From Rhodospirillales bacterium (GTDB lineage Bacteria > Pseudomonadota > Alphaproteobacteria > Rhodospirillales > UBA2165), in contig DUBF01000148.1 of NCBI GenBank assembly GCA_012960465.1, positions 1-64,000 of the forward strand: DNA of 64,000 nucleotides. The letters are read 5' to 3'. The translations under genes and the position numbers were made by a program. This document shows positions 18,279 through 25,840 of the stretch, piece by piece; position 1 is the first letter of the stretch; every line of letters begins with the position of its first letter. Under the pieces are notes generated by a model. The model was not told the origin of the DNA, ran no database searches, and saw nothing but the letters and a program-made list of their open reading frames with translations.

Positions 18279-19361
18279 ATGATTTCAAAAAAAATAATAT
18301 TGGGGGCGCTTTTGTCAGCTGTCATGGCTGTTGGTGCTACCGTCGGACAAGCAGCAGATAAAAGGACCAAAGTTGGTTTTGTTTATGTTGGTCCTATTGG
18401 GGATCATGGCTGGTCCTATCAACATAATGTTGGACGGTTGGCGGTCAACAATGCTTTTGGCGATAAGGTAAAGACGACTTATGTGGAGTCGGTGCCGGAG
18501 GGGGCCGACGCTGCGAGGGTCATTACTAAACTTGCTCGCTCAGGGCATAAGCTTATTTTTACGACGTCGTTTGGTTATATGAACCCGACGTTAAAGGTAG
18601 CTAAGCGTTTCCCAAAAGTGAAATTTGAACATGCAACTGGCTTTAAACGATCTAAAAATCTTGCGACTTATTCAGCGCGTTTTTATGAAGGACGGCACGT
18701 TGCAGGTTTGATCGCGGGAAAGATGACAAAGTCGAATGTTATCGGTTACGTTGCCTCTTTTCCAATCCCAGAAGTAATCAGGGGCATTAATGCAACGTTT
18801 CTGGCCGCTCGTTCGGTGAACCCAAAAGTAAAAATTAAAATAATTTGGGTGTCTACCTGGTTCGATCCAGGTAAAGAAGCTGATGCAGCTAAGGCCTTAA
18901 TTGCTCAAGGTGCTGATGTAATTATGCAGCATACTGATTCTCCTGCACCGCTACAGCAAGCCCAGAAAAATAAAGTGTGGGCGGTCGGCCAGGCATCCAA
19001 TATGGCTGCTTTTGGTCCTAAGGCCCAGTTGACAGCTATTATTGATGACTGGAATGCGTACTACATTCAGCGGACTAAAGCTATGTTGGATGGGACCTGG
19101 AAATCCCAAGATGTTTGGGGGGGGTTTAAATCAGGTATGGTTAAGATGGCTCCTTATAATAAAGCTATTCCAGCAAATGTAGTGGCAATGGCAGAAAAGG
19201 CTAAAGAAGGTATCTTTAACGGTACGGTTCATCCATTTACCGGGCCAATTAAGGATCAAAAAGGTAAAATTCGTGTCCCAGCAGGTAAAACTGCTGACGA
19301 TGGTATGCTTGCAGGTATGAATTTTTATGTTGAAGGCATCGACGCCACTATGCCCAAATAG
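18279..19361 (+). CDS. BMP-family substrate-binding protein
   Basis: A 360-aa exported solute-binding protein. Residues 1-26 form a signal peptide (KK, hydrophobic core, cleavage after GQAA or nearby) with no clear lipobox Cys, so it is probably soluble in the periplasm. The mature part starts with KVGFVYVGPIGDHGWSYQHNVGR, the BMP (PnrA-like) family signature, and includes GAGADVIMQHTDS-like ligand-contact text (IAQGADVIMQHTDSPAP). It is expected to capture nucleosides or purines for the ABC transporter just upstream. A strong hairpin follows the gene (19386-19417). Confidence 0.93.
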   Translation: MISKKIILGALLSAVMAVGATVGQAADKRTKVGFVYVGPIGDHGWSYQHNVGRLAVNNAFGDKVKTTYVESVPEGADAARVITKLARSGHKLIFTTSFGYMNPTLKVAKRFPKVKFEHATGFKRSKNLATYSARFYEGRHVAGLIAGKMTKSNVIGYVASFPIPEVIRGINATFLAARSVNPKVKIKIIWVSTWFDPGKEADAAKALIAQGADVIMQHTDSPAPLQQAQKNKVWAVGQASNMAAFGPKAQLTAIIDDWNAYYIQRTKAMLDGTWKSQDVWGGFKSGMVKMAPYNKAIPANVVAMAEKAKEGIFNGTVHPFTGPIKDQKGKIRVPAGKTADDGMLAGMNFYVEGIDATMPK

Positions 19362-19385
19362 GCGTCTGATTATTCAGATTTAAAT

Positions 19386-19417
19386 TGCAGGATCTGGTCG
19401 ATATGCCGGGTCCTGCA
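19386..19417 (+). other. Stable intercistronic hairpin between binding-protein gene and guaD
   Basis: TGCAGGATCTGG and CCGGGTCCTGCA can pair over 12 positions (nine Watson-Crick pairs and three G-U) with an 8-nt loop. Only a short, broken T-run follows, so complete termination is unlikely. Such hairpins after binding-protein genes commonly stabilise the upstream mRNA or give partial termination. That role here is inference. Confidence 0.5.
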
Positions 19418-19435
19418 GTTTGATTAAAAGGTGAT

Positions 19436-20743
19436 ATGTCGATGAACACTGACGTAGGCTCCTCGCTTGCGCTTAAGGGGCGAATTTTAACTTTTAATGA
19501 TTCGCCCCATAATTATGACTATTGGGAATCTGGTTGTGTCTTAATTGAAGGTGGTTTTATCACTTCAGTTGGTGATGCGAGCTTAGTCGAAGTTCCAAAT
19601 GATGTCCGTATCATCGATCATGGTGAAGATCTTATTTTGCCAGGCTTTGTTGACGGTCATGTGCATTACCCACAAATGAATGTTATTGCATCGTTTGGTG
19701 CAAAACTAATTGATTGGCTTAATACCTTCACATTTCCCGAGGAAGCTAAATTCTCGGATAAATCTTATGCGTCTGCTGCAGCAAAGTTTTTTTTAAGTGA
19801 AGCGCTCAGAAACGGGTATACCACCAGCGCAGTATTTTGCACTGTCCACCCTCAGTCGGTTGAAGCGTTTTTCACTGAAGCGGAAAGACTGGGTCTTCGT
19901 ATGATTGCCGGTAAAGTCCTAATGGATCGCCATGCTCCGAAAAGTTTGCTGGATACTGCTCAAACATCTTATGATCAATCCAAGGAATTAATTGACAAAT
20001 GGCATAACAAGAATAGGGCACTTTATGCGATTACGCCACGATTTGCACCGACGTCAACACCTGAGCAACTTGAAGTTTCTGGCGCACTTTACAGAGAAAG
20101 CGAAGGCGTCTATGTACAGTCACATGTTTCTGAAAATGTTGATGAAATCTCTTGGGTTGCAGAGCTTTTCCCGCAAGCTACTTCCTATTTAGACGTTTAT
20201 AATGGATTTGACTTATTGGGTCCGCGTACACTTTATGGGCATGGAGTACATTTTTCTGACGCCGATATTGAAATGGTGAAGGATACGGATACATCAATTA
20301 TCCACTGTCCAACATCAAATCTTTTTTTGGGTAGTGGCTTGTTTGAATTTCAGAAATTTAAAGATGTTGGCGCTCGGGTCGCATTAGGTACGGATGTCGG
20401 CGGAGGCACTTCACTGTCGCCATTTGCGACAATGAAGGCGGCCTACGAAATAGCTCAATTTCGCAACTATTCCTTAACACCGTTTGAGGCATTTTATCTG
20501 CTGACACTTGGCGGTGCAGAAGCGTTACATCTTGGGGATAAAATTGGTCGTATTGCGCCAGGATACGAGGCTGATTTAACTGTTGTTAATTTGACGTCCA
20601 CTGAAATTATAAGTAACCGTATGAAACAATCTAATGAATTAGCTGAAATATTATTTTCGCAAATTATCATGGCCGATGACCGGGCTATTCGGACTACCTA
20701 CGCTAACGGCAAGCAAGTTTACAAGAGTGACGAGGAAGCATAA
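19436..20743 (+). CDS. guaD: Guanine deaminase
   Basis: A 435-aa amidohydrolase-superfamily enzyme that deaminates guanine to xanthine. The zinc-binding HxH pair is at His75 and His77 in GFVDGHVHYPQ, with further metal and substrate residues in QSHVSEN, YGHGVHFSD and LGTDVGGGTS. The PQMN after HVHYP is characteristic of guanine deaminases rather than cytosine or chlorohydrolase relatives. AAGGTG precedes the ATG. It feeds xanthine into the urate route encoded by puuD/uraH after a xanthine dehydrogenase not in this window. Confidence 0.94.
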   Translation: MSMNTDVGSSLALKGRILTFNDSPHNYDYWESGCVLIEGGFITSVGDASLVEVPNDVRIIDHGEDLILPGFVDGHVHYPQMNVIASFGAKLIDWLNTFTFPEEAKFSDKSYASAAAKFFLSEALRNGYTTSAVFCTVHPQSVEAFFTEAERLGLRMIAGKVLMDRHAPKSLLDTAQTSYDQSKELIDKWHNKNRALYAITPRFAPTSTPEQLEVSGALYRESEGVYVQSHVSENVDEISWVAELFPQATSYLDVYNGFDLLGPRTLYGHGVHFSDADIEMVKDTDTSIIHCPTSNLFLGSGLFEFQKFKDVGARVALGTDVGGGTSLSPFATMKAAYEIAQFRNYSLTPFEAFYLLTLGGAEALHLGDKIGRIAPGYEADLTVVNLTSTEIISNRMKQSNELAEILFSQIIMADDRAIRTTYANGKQVYKSDEEA

Positions 20744-20995
20744 TGCTTGAACCAGTGGGCTACTTTTTATGGAGGGACAGTATGCTTGTTTCAATTTATT
20801 TATATTAGATTTTCTGAATATAATGTTTAAGTGATTGACGAACAAATTGTTTATTTTATAAAATTTTATTACAATTTTGTATATAGTATTTTGAGGCTTT
20901 TTGTCATAACATTATTTGGTTTGATAAATTGTTTAATTAATAAGACAGGCATCATTTTGTGTTATTTTTAATGATATTTTAACAGGAGGTATAGA

Positions 20996-22372
20996 ATGGC
21001 GGACCAATCATCAAAGGCGGATTTACAAAATCCGGATTATACACCACCACTCAGTCAGGCCATCCCATTAGGCATCCAACATGTACTGGCGATGTTTGCT
21101 GGTAACGTGACAGTGCCGCTTTTAATTGCGTTTGCTGCGGGTGGCCCTCAGCTCATTTCTCCATTGGTGCAAATAGCGCTTGTGGCTGCTGGTGTGGCAA
21201 CCCTTATTCAGACTATAGGAATAGGCCCAATTGGAGCTCGTCTTCCTGTTGTTCAAGGAACTAGTTTTGCTTATGTCGGTATTTTGATTGGTGCTTTAAA
21301 AAGTGGAGCAACATTGGCAGCTGTTTTTGGCGCTTCTTTGATAGGTGGTTTATTCCAGATGATTTTGGGATTTTTCATTCCCCAGATACGTAAATATATT
21401 CCACCTTTAGTTTCGGGAGTTGTGGTGTTGACCATTGGGTTTACCCTACTTCCTGTCGGTATAAAATACTCTGCTGGTTGCGGAGCATTTCCTAACCCAG
21501 CATCATGGTGTCAAGGCGGATTTGGGAGCCTTTCGAATTGGGGAATGGCTTTATTTGTCATCATAGTAACGCTCCTTATGCGTACTCAAATGAAAGGAAT
21601 TTGGTCTGCTGCTTCCATATTTTTTGGTTTGGTAGTGGGCTACGTTGTAGCTATTCCATTTGGAATGGTTAATGCTGGGAAAATCGCCGCAATAGGAAAG
21701 GCCGATTGGTTTGGAATGCCGGGTCAATATTTATTTACCCTAGATTTTACAAGTCCGGCTGCCATTAGTTTGATTGGCCTGATGATTATTATGGCATTTA
21801 TCACTACAATTGAAACCGTTGGTGATATTTCAGGAATCACAATGGGTGGTGCAGACCGAGAGCCGACAGACGCTGAACTTAAAGGTGGTATAATGGCTGA
21901 TGGTCTAGGGTCTGCTGTTGTCTCATTGTTTGGTGGCCTACCTAATACATCTTATAGTCAAAACGTCGGTTTGGTTTCATATACCAAAGTGATGAGCCGC
22001 CATGTGGTTACTATTGGTGCTATATTCTTAATATTGGCCGGTCTGGTGCCAAAATTAGGCGCTTTAGTTGCTGCTATGCCATCCCCAGTTCTTGGTGGTG
22101 CATCTGTTGTCATGTTTGGAATGATTGCGGCGGCGGGGATGAAGCTTGTAGGGCAGTCAGGTTTTAGTGCTAAAAACATGGTTATAGTGGCAATCTCTCT
22201 CGGCCTTGGACTGGGTATTTGGCAAGTCAATCAACTTGCTGGTTTGGCGAAGTATGGCCCTATTCCTTCTGCAAATTTTGCAGATTGGACGATACCATTA
22301 TTAGTATCAGGTATCGTAGTTTCAGGATTAACAGCTGCTATACTAAATTTAGTCATGCCGGATGATGATTAA
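20996..22372 (+). CDS. NCS2-family purine (xanthine/uric acid) permease
   Basis: A 458-aa inner-membrane nucleobase:cation symporter-2 with about 12-14 hydrophobic helices. The family motif NTSYSQNVGLVSYTKV is present, along with ETVGDISGIT near the centre. NCS2 members carry uracil, xanthine or urate with protons; the location downstream of guaD and the urate operon favours xanthine or urate. An almost perfect Shine-Dalgarno (AGGAGGT, 20984-20990) precedes the ATG. The 252-bp AT-rich gap upstream suggests its own promoter. I looked for a purine riboswitch there and saw none. A terminator follows. Confidence 0.92.
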   Translation: MADQSSKADLQNPDYTPPLSQAIPLGIQHVLAMFAGNVTVPLLIAFAAGGPQLISPLVQIALVAAGVATLIQTIGIGPIGARLPVVQGTSFAYVGILIGALKSGATLAAVFGASLIGGLFQMILGFFIPQIRKYIPPLVSGVVVLTIGFTLLPVGIKYSAGCGAFPNPASWCQGGFGSLSNWGMALFVIIVTLLMRTQMKGIWSAASIFFGLVVGYVVAIPFGMVNAGKIAAIGKADWFGMPGQYLFTLDFTSPAAISLIGLMIIMAFITTIETVGDISGITMGGADREPTDAELKGGIMADGLGSAVVSLFGGLPNTSYSQNVGLVSYTKVMSRHVVTIGAIFLILAGLVPKLGALVAAMPSPVLGGASVVMFGMIAAAGMKLVGQSGFSAKNMVIVAISLGLGLGIWQVNQLAGLAKYGPIPSANFADWTIPLLVSGIVVSGLTAAILNLVMPDDD

Positions 22373-22404
22373 TATTCGTAAATAAACTTAAATATTAGGT
22401 GATG

Positions 22405-22443
22405 AAAACCCCCAGTCACAATATTTGGCTGAGGGTTTTTTTT
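22405..22443 (+). terminator. Rho-independent terminator after NCS2 permease gene
   Basis: AACCC-C-CAG and CTG-A-GGGTT pair around the loop TCACAATATTTGG and are followed by a run of eight or more T. It closes the rightward purine operon before the convergent UbiX-like gene. Confidence 0.85.
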
Positions 22444-22463
22444 AAAGCAGTGATCGGCTCAAT

Positions 22464-23042
22464 TTATCTTTGTGGCTGCTTCATTTTACCATCCCACCGT
22501 GGTACGGTATCAACCGTAATATTGAACTGATCAAGTACACGCATAACGATGTGGTCTACCATGGCCTCTATCTTTTTAGGATGATTATAAAAAGCCATCA
22601 TCGGTGGCGCGATGCTAACGCCCATGCGCGCGAGTTTCAGCATGTTTTCCAGATGAATTTGATTGAGTGGTGTTTCACGAGCCACTAATACCAGCTTTCG
22701 CTGTTCTTTGATGATTACATCTGCGGCACGGTGGATCAGATGGGTGCCCTGTCCACTTGAGATAGAGGCAAGGCTTGCCATTGAACACGGAATTACAACC
22801 ATACCTTCTGTGCGGAATGAGCCTGAAGAAACGGCAGCTCCCATATCTCCAGGACCATAATAGACATCAGCCATTGCTGTAACTTGGTCGTAGGTATAAC
22901 TGGTCTCATGTTCGAGTGTCTGTTGCCCCCACTTGCTGATAATTAAATGTGTTTCAACGTTGGTTCCATTCAATATTTCCAGTAGTCGAACGCCTAGAAT
23001 TGAACCTGTTGATCCGGTTATACCAATAATAATTTTTTTCAT
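22464..23042 (-). CDS. UbiX-family flavin prenyltransferase
   Basis: A 192-aa flavoprotein-fold protein. GITGSTGSILGVRLLEIL at the N-terminus binds FMN phosphate, PCSMASLASISSG is the central conserved loop and VARETPLNQIHLENMLKLA is the UbiX/Pad1 signature. UbiX prenylates FMN to supply prFMN to UbiD-type decarboxylases. An open frame extends 25 residues upstream, but ATG 23042 starts directly at the KKIIIGITG strand. A partner UbiD gene is not adjacent. It is 16 nt downstream of an extradiol dioxygenase gene, so a role in aromatic acid decarboxylation is as likely as ubiquinone synthesis. Confidence 0.9.
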   Translation of the reverse strand: MKKIIIGITGSTGSILGVRLLEILNGTNVETHLIISKWGQQTLEHETSYTYDQVTAMADVYYGPGDMGAAVSSGSFRTEGMVVIPCSMASLASISSGQGTHLIHRAADVIIKEQRKLVLVARETPLNQIHLENMLKLARMGVSIAPPMMAFYNHPKKIEAMVDHIVMRVLDQFNITVDTVPRWDGKMKQPQR

Positions 23043-23058
23043 AAAAATACCATAAATT

Positions 23059-24042
23059 TTAAACTCTTGCGCCTTTTCCTCCGGCACTCGGTTTGGTTGT
23101 GGTTTTGGATCCCTCAAAATTCATGCCGAATTTTTCCGGAGGGTTGGGACCCCACAAATAGAAACCAACATCCATAGGCCAATCTCTCGGTGTCCAGGCT
23201 GCGTCATCGGCGATGTAATCCATATCTGCAAAATATTCACATAGACCTTCATGTGGGTCGCGTATATACCAAAAGAAGTTGGATCCCAAGGCATGACGGC
23301 CTAGTCCCCAGCCATTACGGTAGCCTTTCTCAAGCATTCCTTGACCACCAAGGCCTACATGGTCAATGTTATCAACCTCAAAGCTTGCATGATGAAAACC
23401 GGTTCTATCAGTTTGAAGGAAGCCAACGGTATGGTGGTCGCTTCCACCAGGTGGTCGTAAAAAGGCAATTAAACCTTCACTGGAGTCTGTTAATATTAGG
23501 CCCATTACATTTGTATAAAAGGCTATTTTTTTTTCAAGGCTTGTCGTAAATTCCACCATGTGACCAAGCCTATGTGGTTCAGGCTTTGTCTCATATGAAA
23601 TACTGCCCTTTTTATTTACACGGTCATAATGACCTGGACCATTCGCCTGAAAGGCTTCGTGAGGGATTGAGGGTGTTAAACCACCCTTGGAAGGAGCGGG
23701 ATCGCTGATATTAACGTTATAAATATCCCCTTCAAAATCCTCAAACCAGATGCCGTCGTATGGCACATCTTTTGGGCAGTCTATTTCTTTGGCAAGATTA
23801 CTTTTATCAATATTACTCTTAATAGTTATCAATCCTTCTTCATCAGCACCGTAAGAGAGGTGATGAAGTTTGCGCTCAGAACCCTCGGTTAAAACAATTT
23901 GATCTTGTTCGCGACCAACACAACGCATGATTGCCCGGTTTTCAATTTCTTCACCGATCAGTCCAAAATCTTCATAGAATTTTTGCTGTACCGGAACATC
24001 TGGAATAATGAGGCCCATATGATGAAAATGTTTTACACTCAT
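23059..24042 (-). CDS. Extradiol (catechol 2,3-type) dioxygenase, VOC superfamily
   Basis: A 327-aa two-domain VOC protein of type I extradiol dioxygenase shape. The C-terminal domain holds the likely Fe(II) facial triad: His161 in GHMVEFTTS, His217 or His218 in GFHHASFEVDN, and Glu269 in GLCEYFADMDY. The N-terminal domain starts HHMGLIIPDVP. These enzymes open catechol rings next to the diol with O2. With UbiX downstream it suggests a small aromatic-ring module. The true substrate is not evident. The stretch upstream of its start (24043-24337) holds no clear gene. Confidence 0.88.
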   Translation of the reverse strand: MSVKHFHHMGLIIPDVPVQQKFYEDFGLIGEEIENRAIMRCVGREQDQIVLTEGSERKLHHLSYGADEEGLITIKSNIDKSNLAKEIDCPKDVPYDGIWFEDFEGDIYNVNISDPAPSKGGLTPSIPHEAFQANGPGHYDRVNKKGSISYETKPEPHRLGHMVEFTTSLEKKIAFYTNVMGLILTDSSEGLIAFLRPPGGSDHHTVGFLQTDRTGFHHASFEVDNIDHVGLGGQGMLEKGYRNGWGLGRHALGSNFFWYIRDPHEGLCEYFADMDYIADDAAWTPRDWPMDVGFYLWGPNPPEKFGMNFEGSKTTTKPSAGGKGARV

Positions 24043-24069
24043 TCTAATTCTGTCCTCGCATTATAGTTC

Positions 24070-24252
24070 AATTTAAATCAAGACGATCAGCAACATTACG
24101 AATTTCTGAAAGTAGCGGATTTCTGTGTTTGCTGACAATCCCTTTATTTTTTATCACTTTTCCTAAGTTAACTAAATAATTTTTATAAAATATGGCTGAG
24201 TCGATTATTTTATATGACCTGAATAGATAATGTGCAAAATTTATCGTCTCTC
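24070..24252 (-). pseudogene. Possible gene remnant upstream of extradiol dioxygenase gene
   Basis: On the minus strand a frame without a usual start codon near its head runs from about 24252 to a TGA at 24070, ending in RNPLLSEIRNVADRLDLN. The last 20 residues look protein-like, whereas the upstream part is Lys/Asn/Ile-rich as random AT-rich DNA would be. It could be the 3' end of a decayed gene or chance. The rest of the 24043-24337 gap shows nothing I can assign. Confidence 0.15.
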
Positions 24253-24337
24253 AGAAATAAGTTAATTTAAGGGAGACCTATTTTTGTATTAAGCGGCCTA
24301 ATACAGATTGACTTTCTTACGACATACGTTTAACGAT

Positions 24338-24481
24338 AGGTGAGATGGTTTACTTCAATATCAAGTGAAAAAAGGGAATAAGGTTCACTAGTTTACGAGA
24401 AAGTAATTCCTTAGCTGCCCCCGCAACTGTGAGCATTTCGCGAGCCAGACACTGCCATCACAAATGAACACGGAGGGTGAT
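24338..24481 (+). ncRNA. Cobalamin riboswitch upstream of cbtB
   Basis: The conserved core of the AdoCbl-type riboswitch is present. GGGAAT at 24374-24379 and AATTCC pair around the variable arm, GCTGCCCCCGCAACTGTGAGC (from about 24414) is the invariant central block, and GAGCCAGACACTGCC (24442-24456) is the B12 box. GTGA (24340-24343) with TCAC (24458-24461) and TGG (24346-24348) with CCA (24455-24457) can form the closing P1 stem. Downstream, ATCAC (24457-24461) can instead pair with GTGAT (24477-24481), which lies between the GGAGG and the cbtB ATG. Repression of translation start when cobalamin is bound is the expected behaviour. Confidence 0.93.
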
Positions 24482-24667
24482 ATGAGTGAAACGAAAACTT
24501 TACAGAAAACCGCTAAAATAAATACTTTATCCGATAGATTGGTAGTGGCTTTATTGGGCGGCTTAATGGGTACATTTATTTTGCTAGGTGTTGGCTTCGC
24601 CAGTGCGAACCTGATCCACAATGCTACACATGATGCCCGGCATGTTAATTCCTTTCCCTGTCATTAG
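24482..24667 (+). CDS. cbtB: Cobalt transporter subunit CbtB
   Basis: A 61-aa small membrane protein with one hydrophobic helix (about residues 22-45) and a C-terminal His cluster (IHNATHDARHVNSFPCH), matching CbtB of B12-regulated cobalt uptake. An upstream in-frame ATG at 24464 exists, but GGAGG sits just before ATG 24482, and the upstream ATG lies inside the riboswitch expression platform. It is followed 9 nt later by cbtA. Regulation by the riboswitch directly before it supports the cobalt assignment. Confidence 0.93.
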   Translation: MSETKTLQKTAKINTLSDRLVVALLGGLMGTFILLGVGFASANLIHNATHDARHVNSFPCH

Positions 24668-24676
24668 GTCAAACTA

Positions 24677-25558
24677 ATGTTGCAACGTTTACTCCTTACG
24701 GGGCTATTGTCCGGGGCTATTGCTGGTATCGTACTGACAATAGCACATTTGACTTTAGTGCAACCGCTTATTGTAAAAGCTGAAATTTTTGAAAAGAGTT
24801 TGAATGCGCCTGCGGTGAACGTTAGGCATGTTCACCAGGCGGGGTTCGCTCATATTCATGAGGGTGGAAACGTTCCGCATCTTCATAAAAAAAATTTCCA
24901 TATCCATGCTGAAGGCACCGCACATGTTCATCCGAATACGAAAAAGGGACACACTCACGCGGAGCAAATAAAGACGGTTAAACAGGACCATGGTGTGCAT
25001 TCGCATATTGAAAATGTGTGGTCGCCTCAAGATGGCATTGAACGCTCGTTATACACGTTGGCTGCAAATATTTTAACGGCCATTGCTTTTGGTCTGTTGT
25101 TAGTATCTGGTTATACCGTGTACGGTGGTTCGGTGACGCTCCTTCAAGGTTTTTTCTGGGGTGTTGCTGGTTTTTCTTGCTTCACATTTTTGCCAGGATT
25201 AGGGCTACCCCCTGAATTGCCAGCTTCAGTTTCTGGCGATTTATTAGCTCGTCAAATTTGGTGGCTCGGAACGGCTGCATTGAGTGTTGCTGGCCTGTCA
25301 TTTCTCGTTTTTGGTTACTCAAATGCCTGGCGGGCAGTTGGCCTTCTTTTATTAATCATTCCACACGCCATAGGAGCGCCCCACCCAGTCGCAGGTGCAG
25401 TTGGGGCCTCCCCACCTGAATTAGCGGCGCATTTTGTTATGGTCTCCTTATTTGCATCAGCTATCATGTGGTCAGTTTTAGGTGTTGCGGCGGCTTTTTT
25501 GTTTGATAGATTTTTGGTTGAGGATCCAACAAGCTATTCAAGGACTTCTGCAAATTAA
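24677..25558 (+). CDS. cbtA: Cobalt transporter subunit CbtA with histidine-ladder loop
   Basis: A 293-aa inner-membrane protein of the CbtA family, with about five to six hydrophobic helices and the conserved end LLIIPHAIGAPHPVAGAVGASPPELAAHFVMVSL. After the first helix there is a long soluble loop (residues 50-112) holding 15 histidines, mostly as seven HxH pairs about eight residues apart. It is longer than the roughly 230-aa members I know of. The loop probably binds Co2+ (or Ni/Zn) before transport, an inference from composition. It forms an operon with cbtB under riboswitch control. Confidence 0.92.
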   Translation: MLQRLLLTGLLSGAIAGIVLTIAHLTLVQPLIVKAEIFEKSLNAPAVNVRHVHQAGFAHIHEGGNVPHLHKKNFHIHAEGTAHVHPNTKKGHTHAEQIKTVKQDHGVHSHIENVWSPQDGIERSLYTLAANILTAIAFGLLLVSGYTVYGGSVTLLQGFFWGVAGFSCFTFLPGLGLPPELPASVSGDLLARQIWWLGTAALSVAGLSFLVFGYSNAWRAVGLLLLIIPHAIGAPHPVAGAVGASPPELAAHFVMVSLFASAIMWSVLGVAAAFLFDRFLVEDPTSYSRTSAN

Positions 25559-25607
25559 CAGTTAGAAATTAGATGAAATCAAAAAACTAGAGGATTTTAT
25601 CAAGTTT

Positions 25608-25793
25608 GTGACAGACACTGAACCTATGTTAAGGCAGAGGCTTTTAAGATACATATCTGGCGTTTTGATACCCAAAAAAACATGTACACCGGCGCAGATG
25701 ACTAAAGAATGTGCTTGTGCTTATACCAGGCTGCGATATAGGTCTGTTTTTAGCTCAATCAACAGGATCATTACTGACACATCCCCTTTATGA
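25608..25793 (+). CDS. Uncertain 61-codon ORF between cbtA and cobT
   Basis: GTG-started frame in the 282-bp gap between the convergent cbtA and cobT genes, with a weak AGAGGA 13 nt upstream. The product is basic with three Cys (KKTC, KECAC) and resembles no family I recognise. In the next frame the 3' half reads VLVLIPGCDIGLFLAQSTGS and on to LLTHPLYERLI before a stop, which looks equally protein-like, so this may be a frameshifted remnant. I include it because nothing else explains the gap. Confidence 0.2.
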   Translation: MTDTEPMLRQRLLRYISGVLIPKKTCTPAQMTKECACAYTRLRYRSVFSSINRIITDTSPL

Positions 25794-25840
25794 GAGATTA
25801 ATTTGATTGTGATTTTGTCACCTAAGAAACTCTAAAATAA

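Noticed and set aside
20742..20807. 21-codon ORF overlapping the guaD stop
   Set aside because: Short, no sensible product, and followed by a long AT-rich non-coding stretch. The overlap is likely chance.
20744..20995. Purine riboswitch upstream of the NCS2 permease gene
   Set aside because: The conserved purine-aptamer core is not present in this AT-rich gap. Only a strong Shine-Dalgarno is clear.
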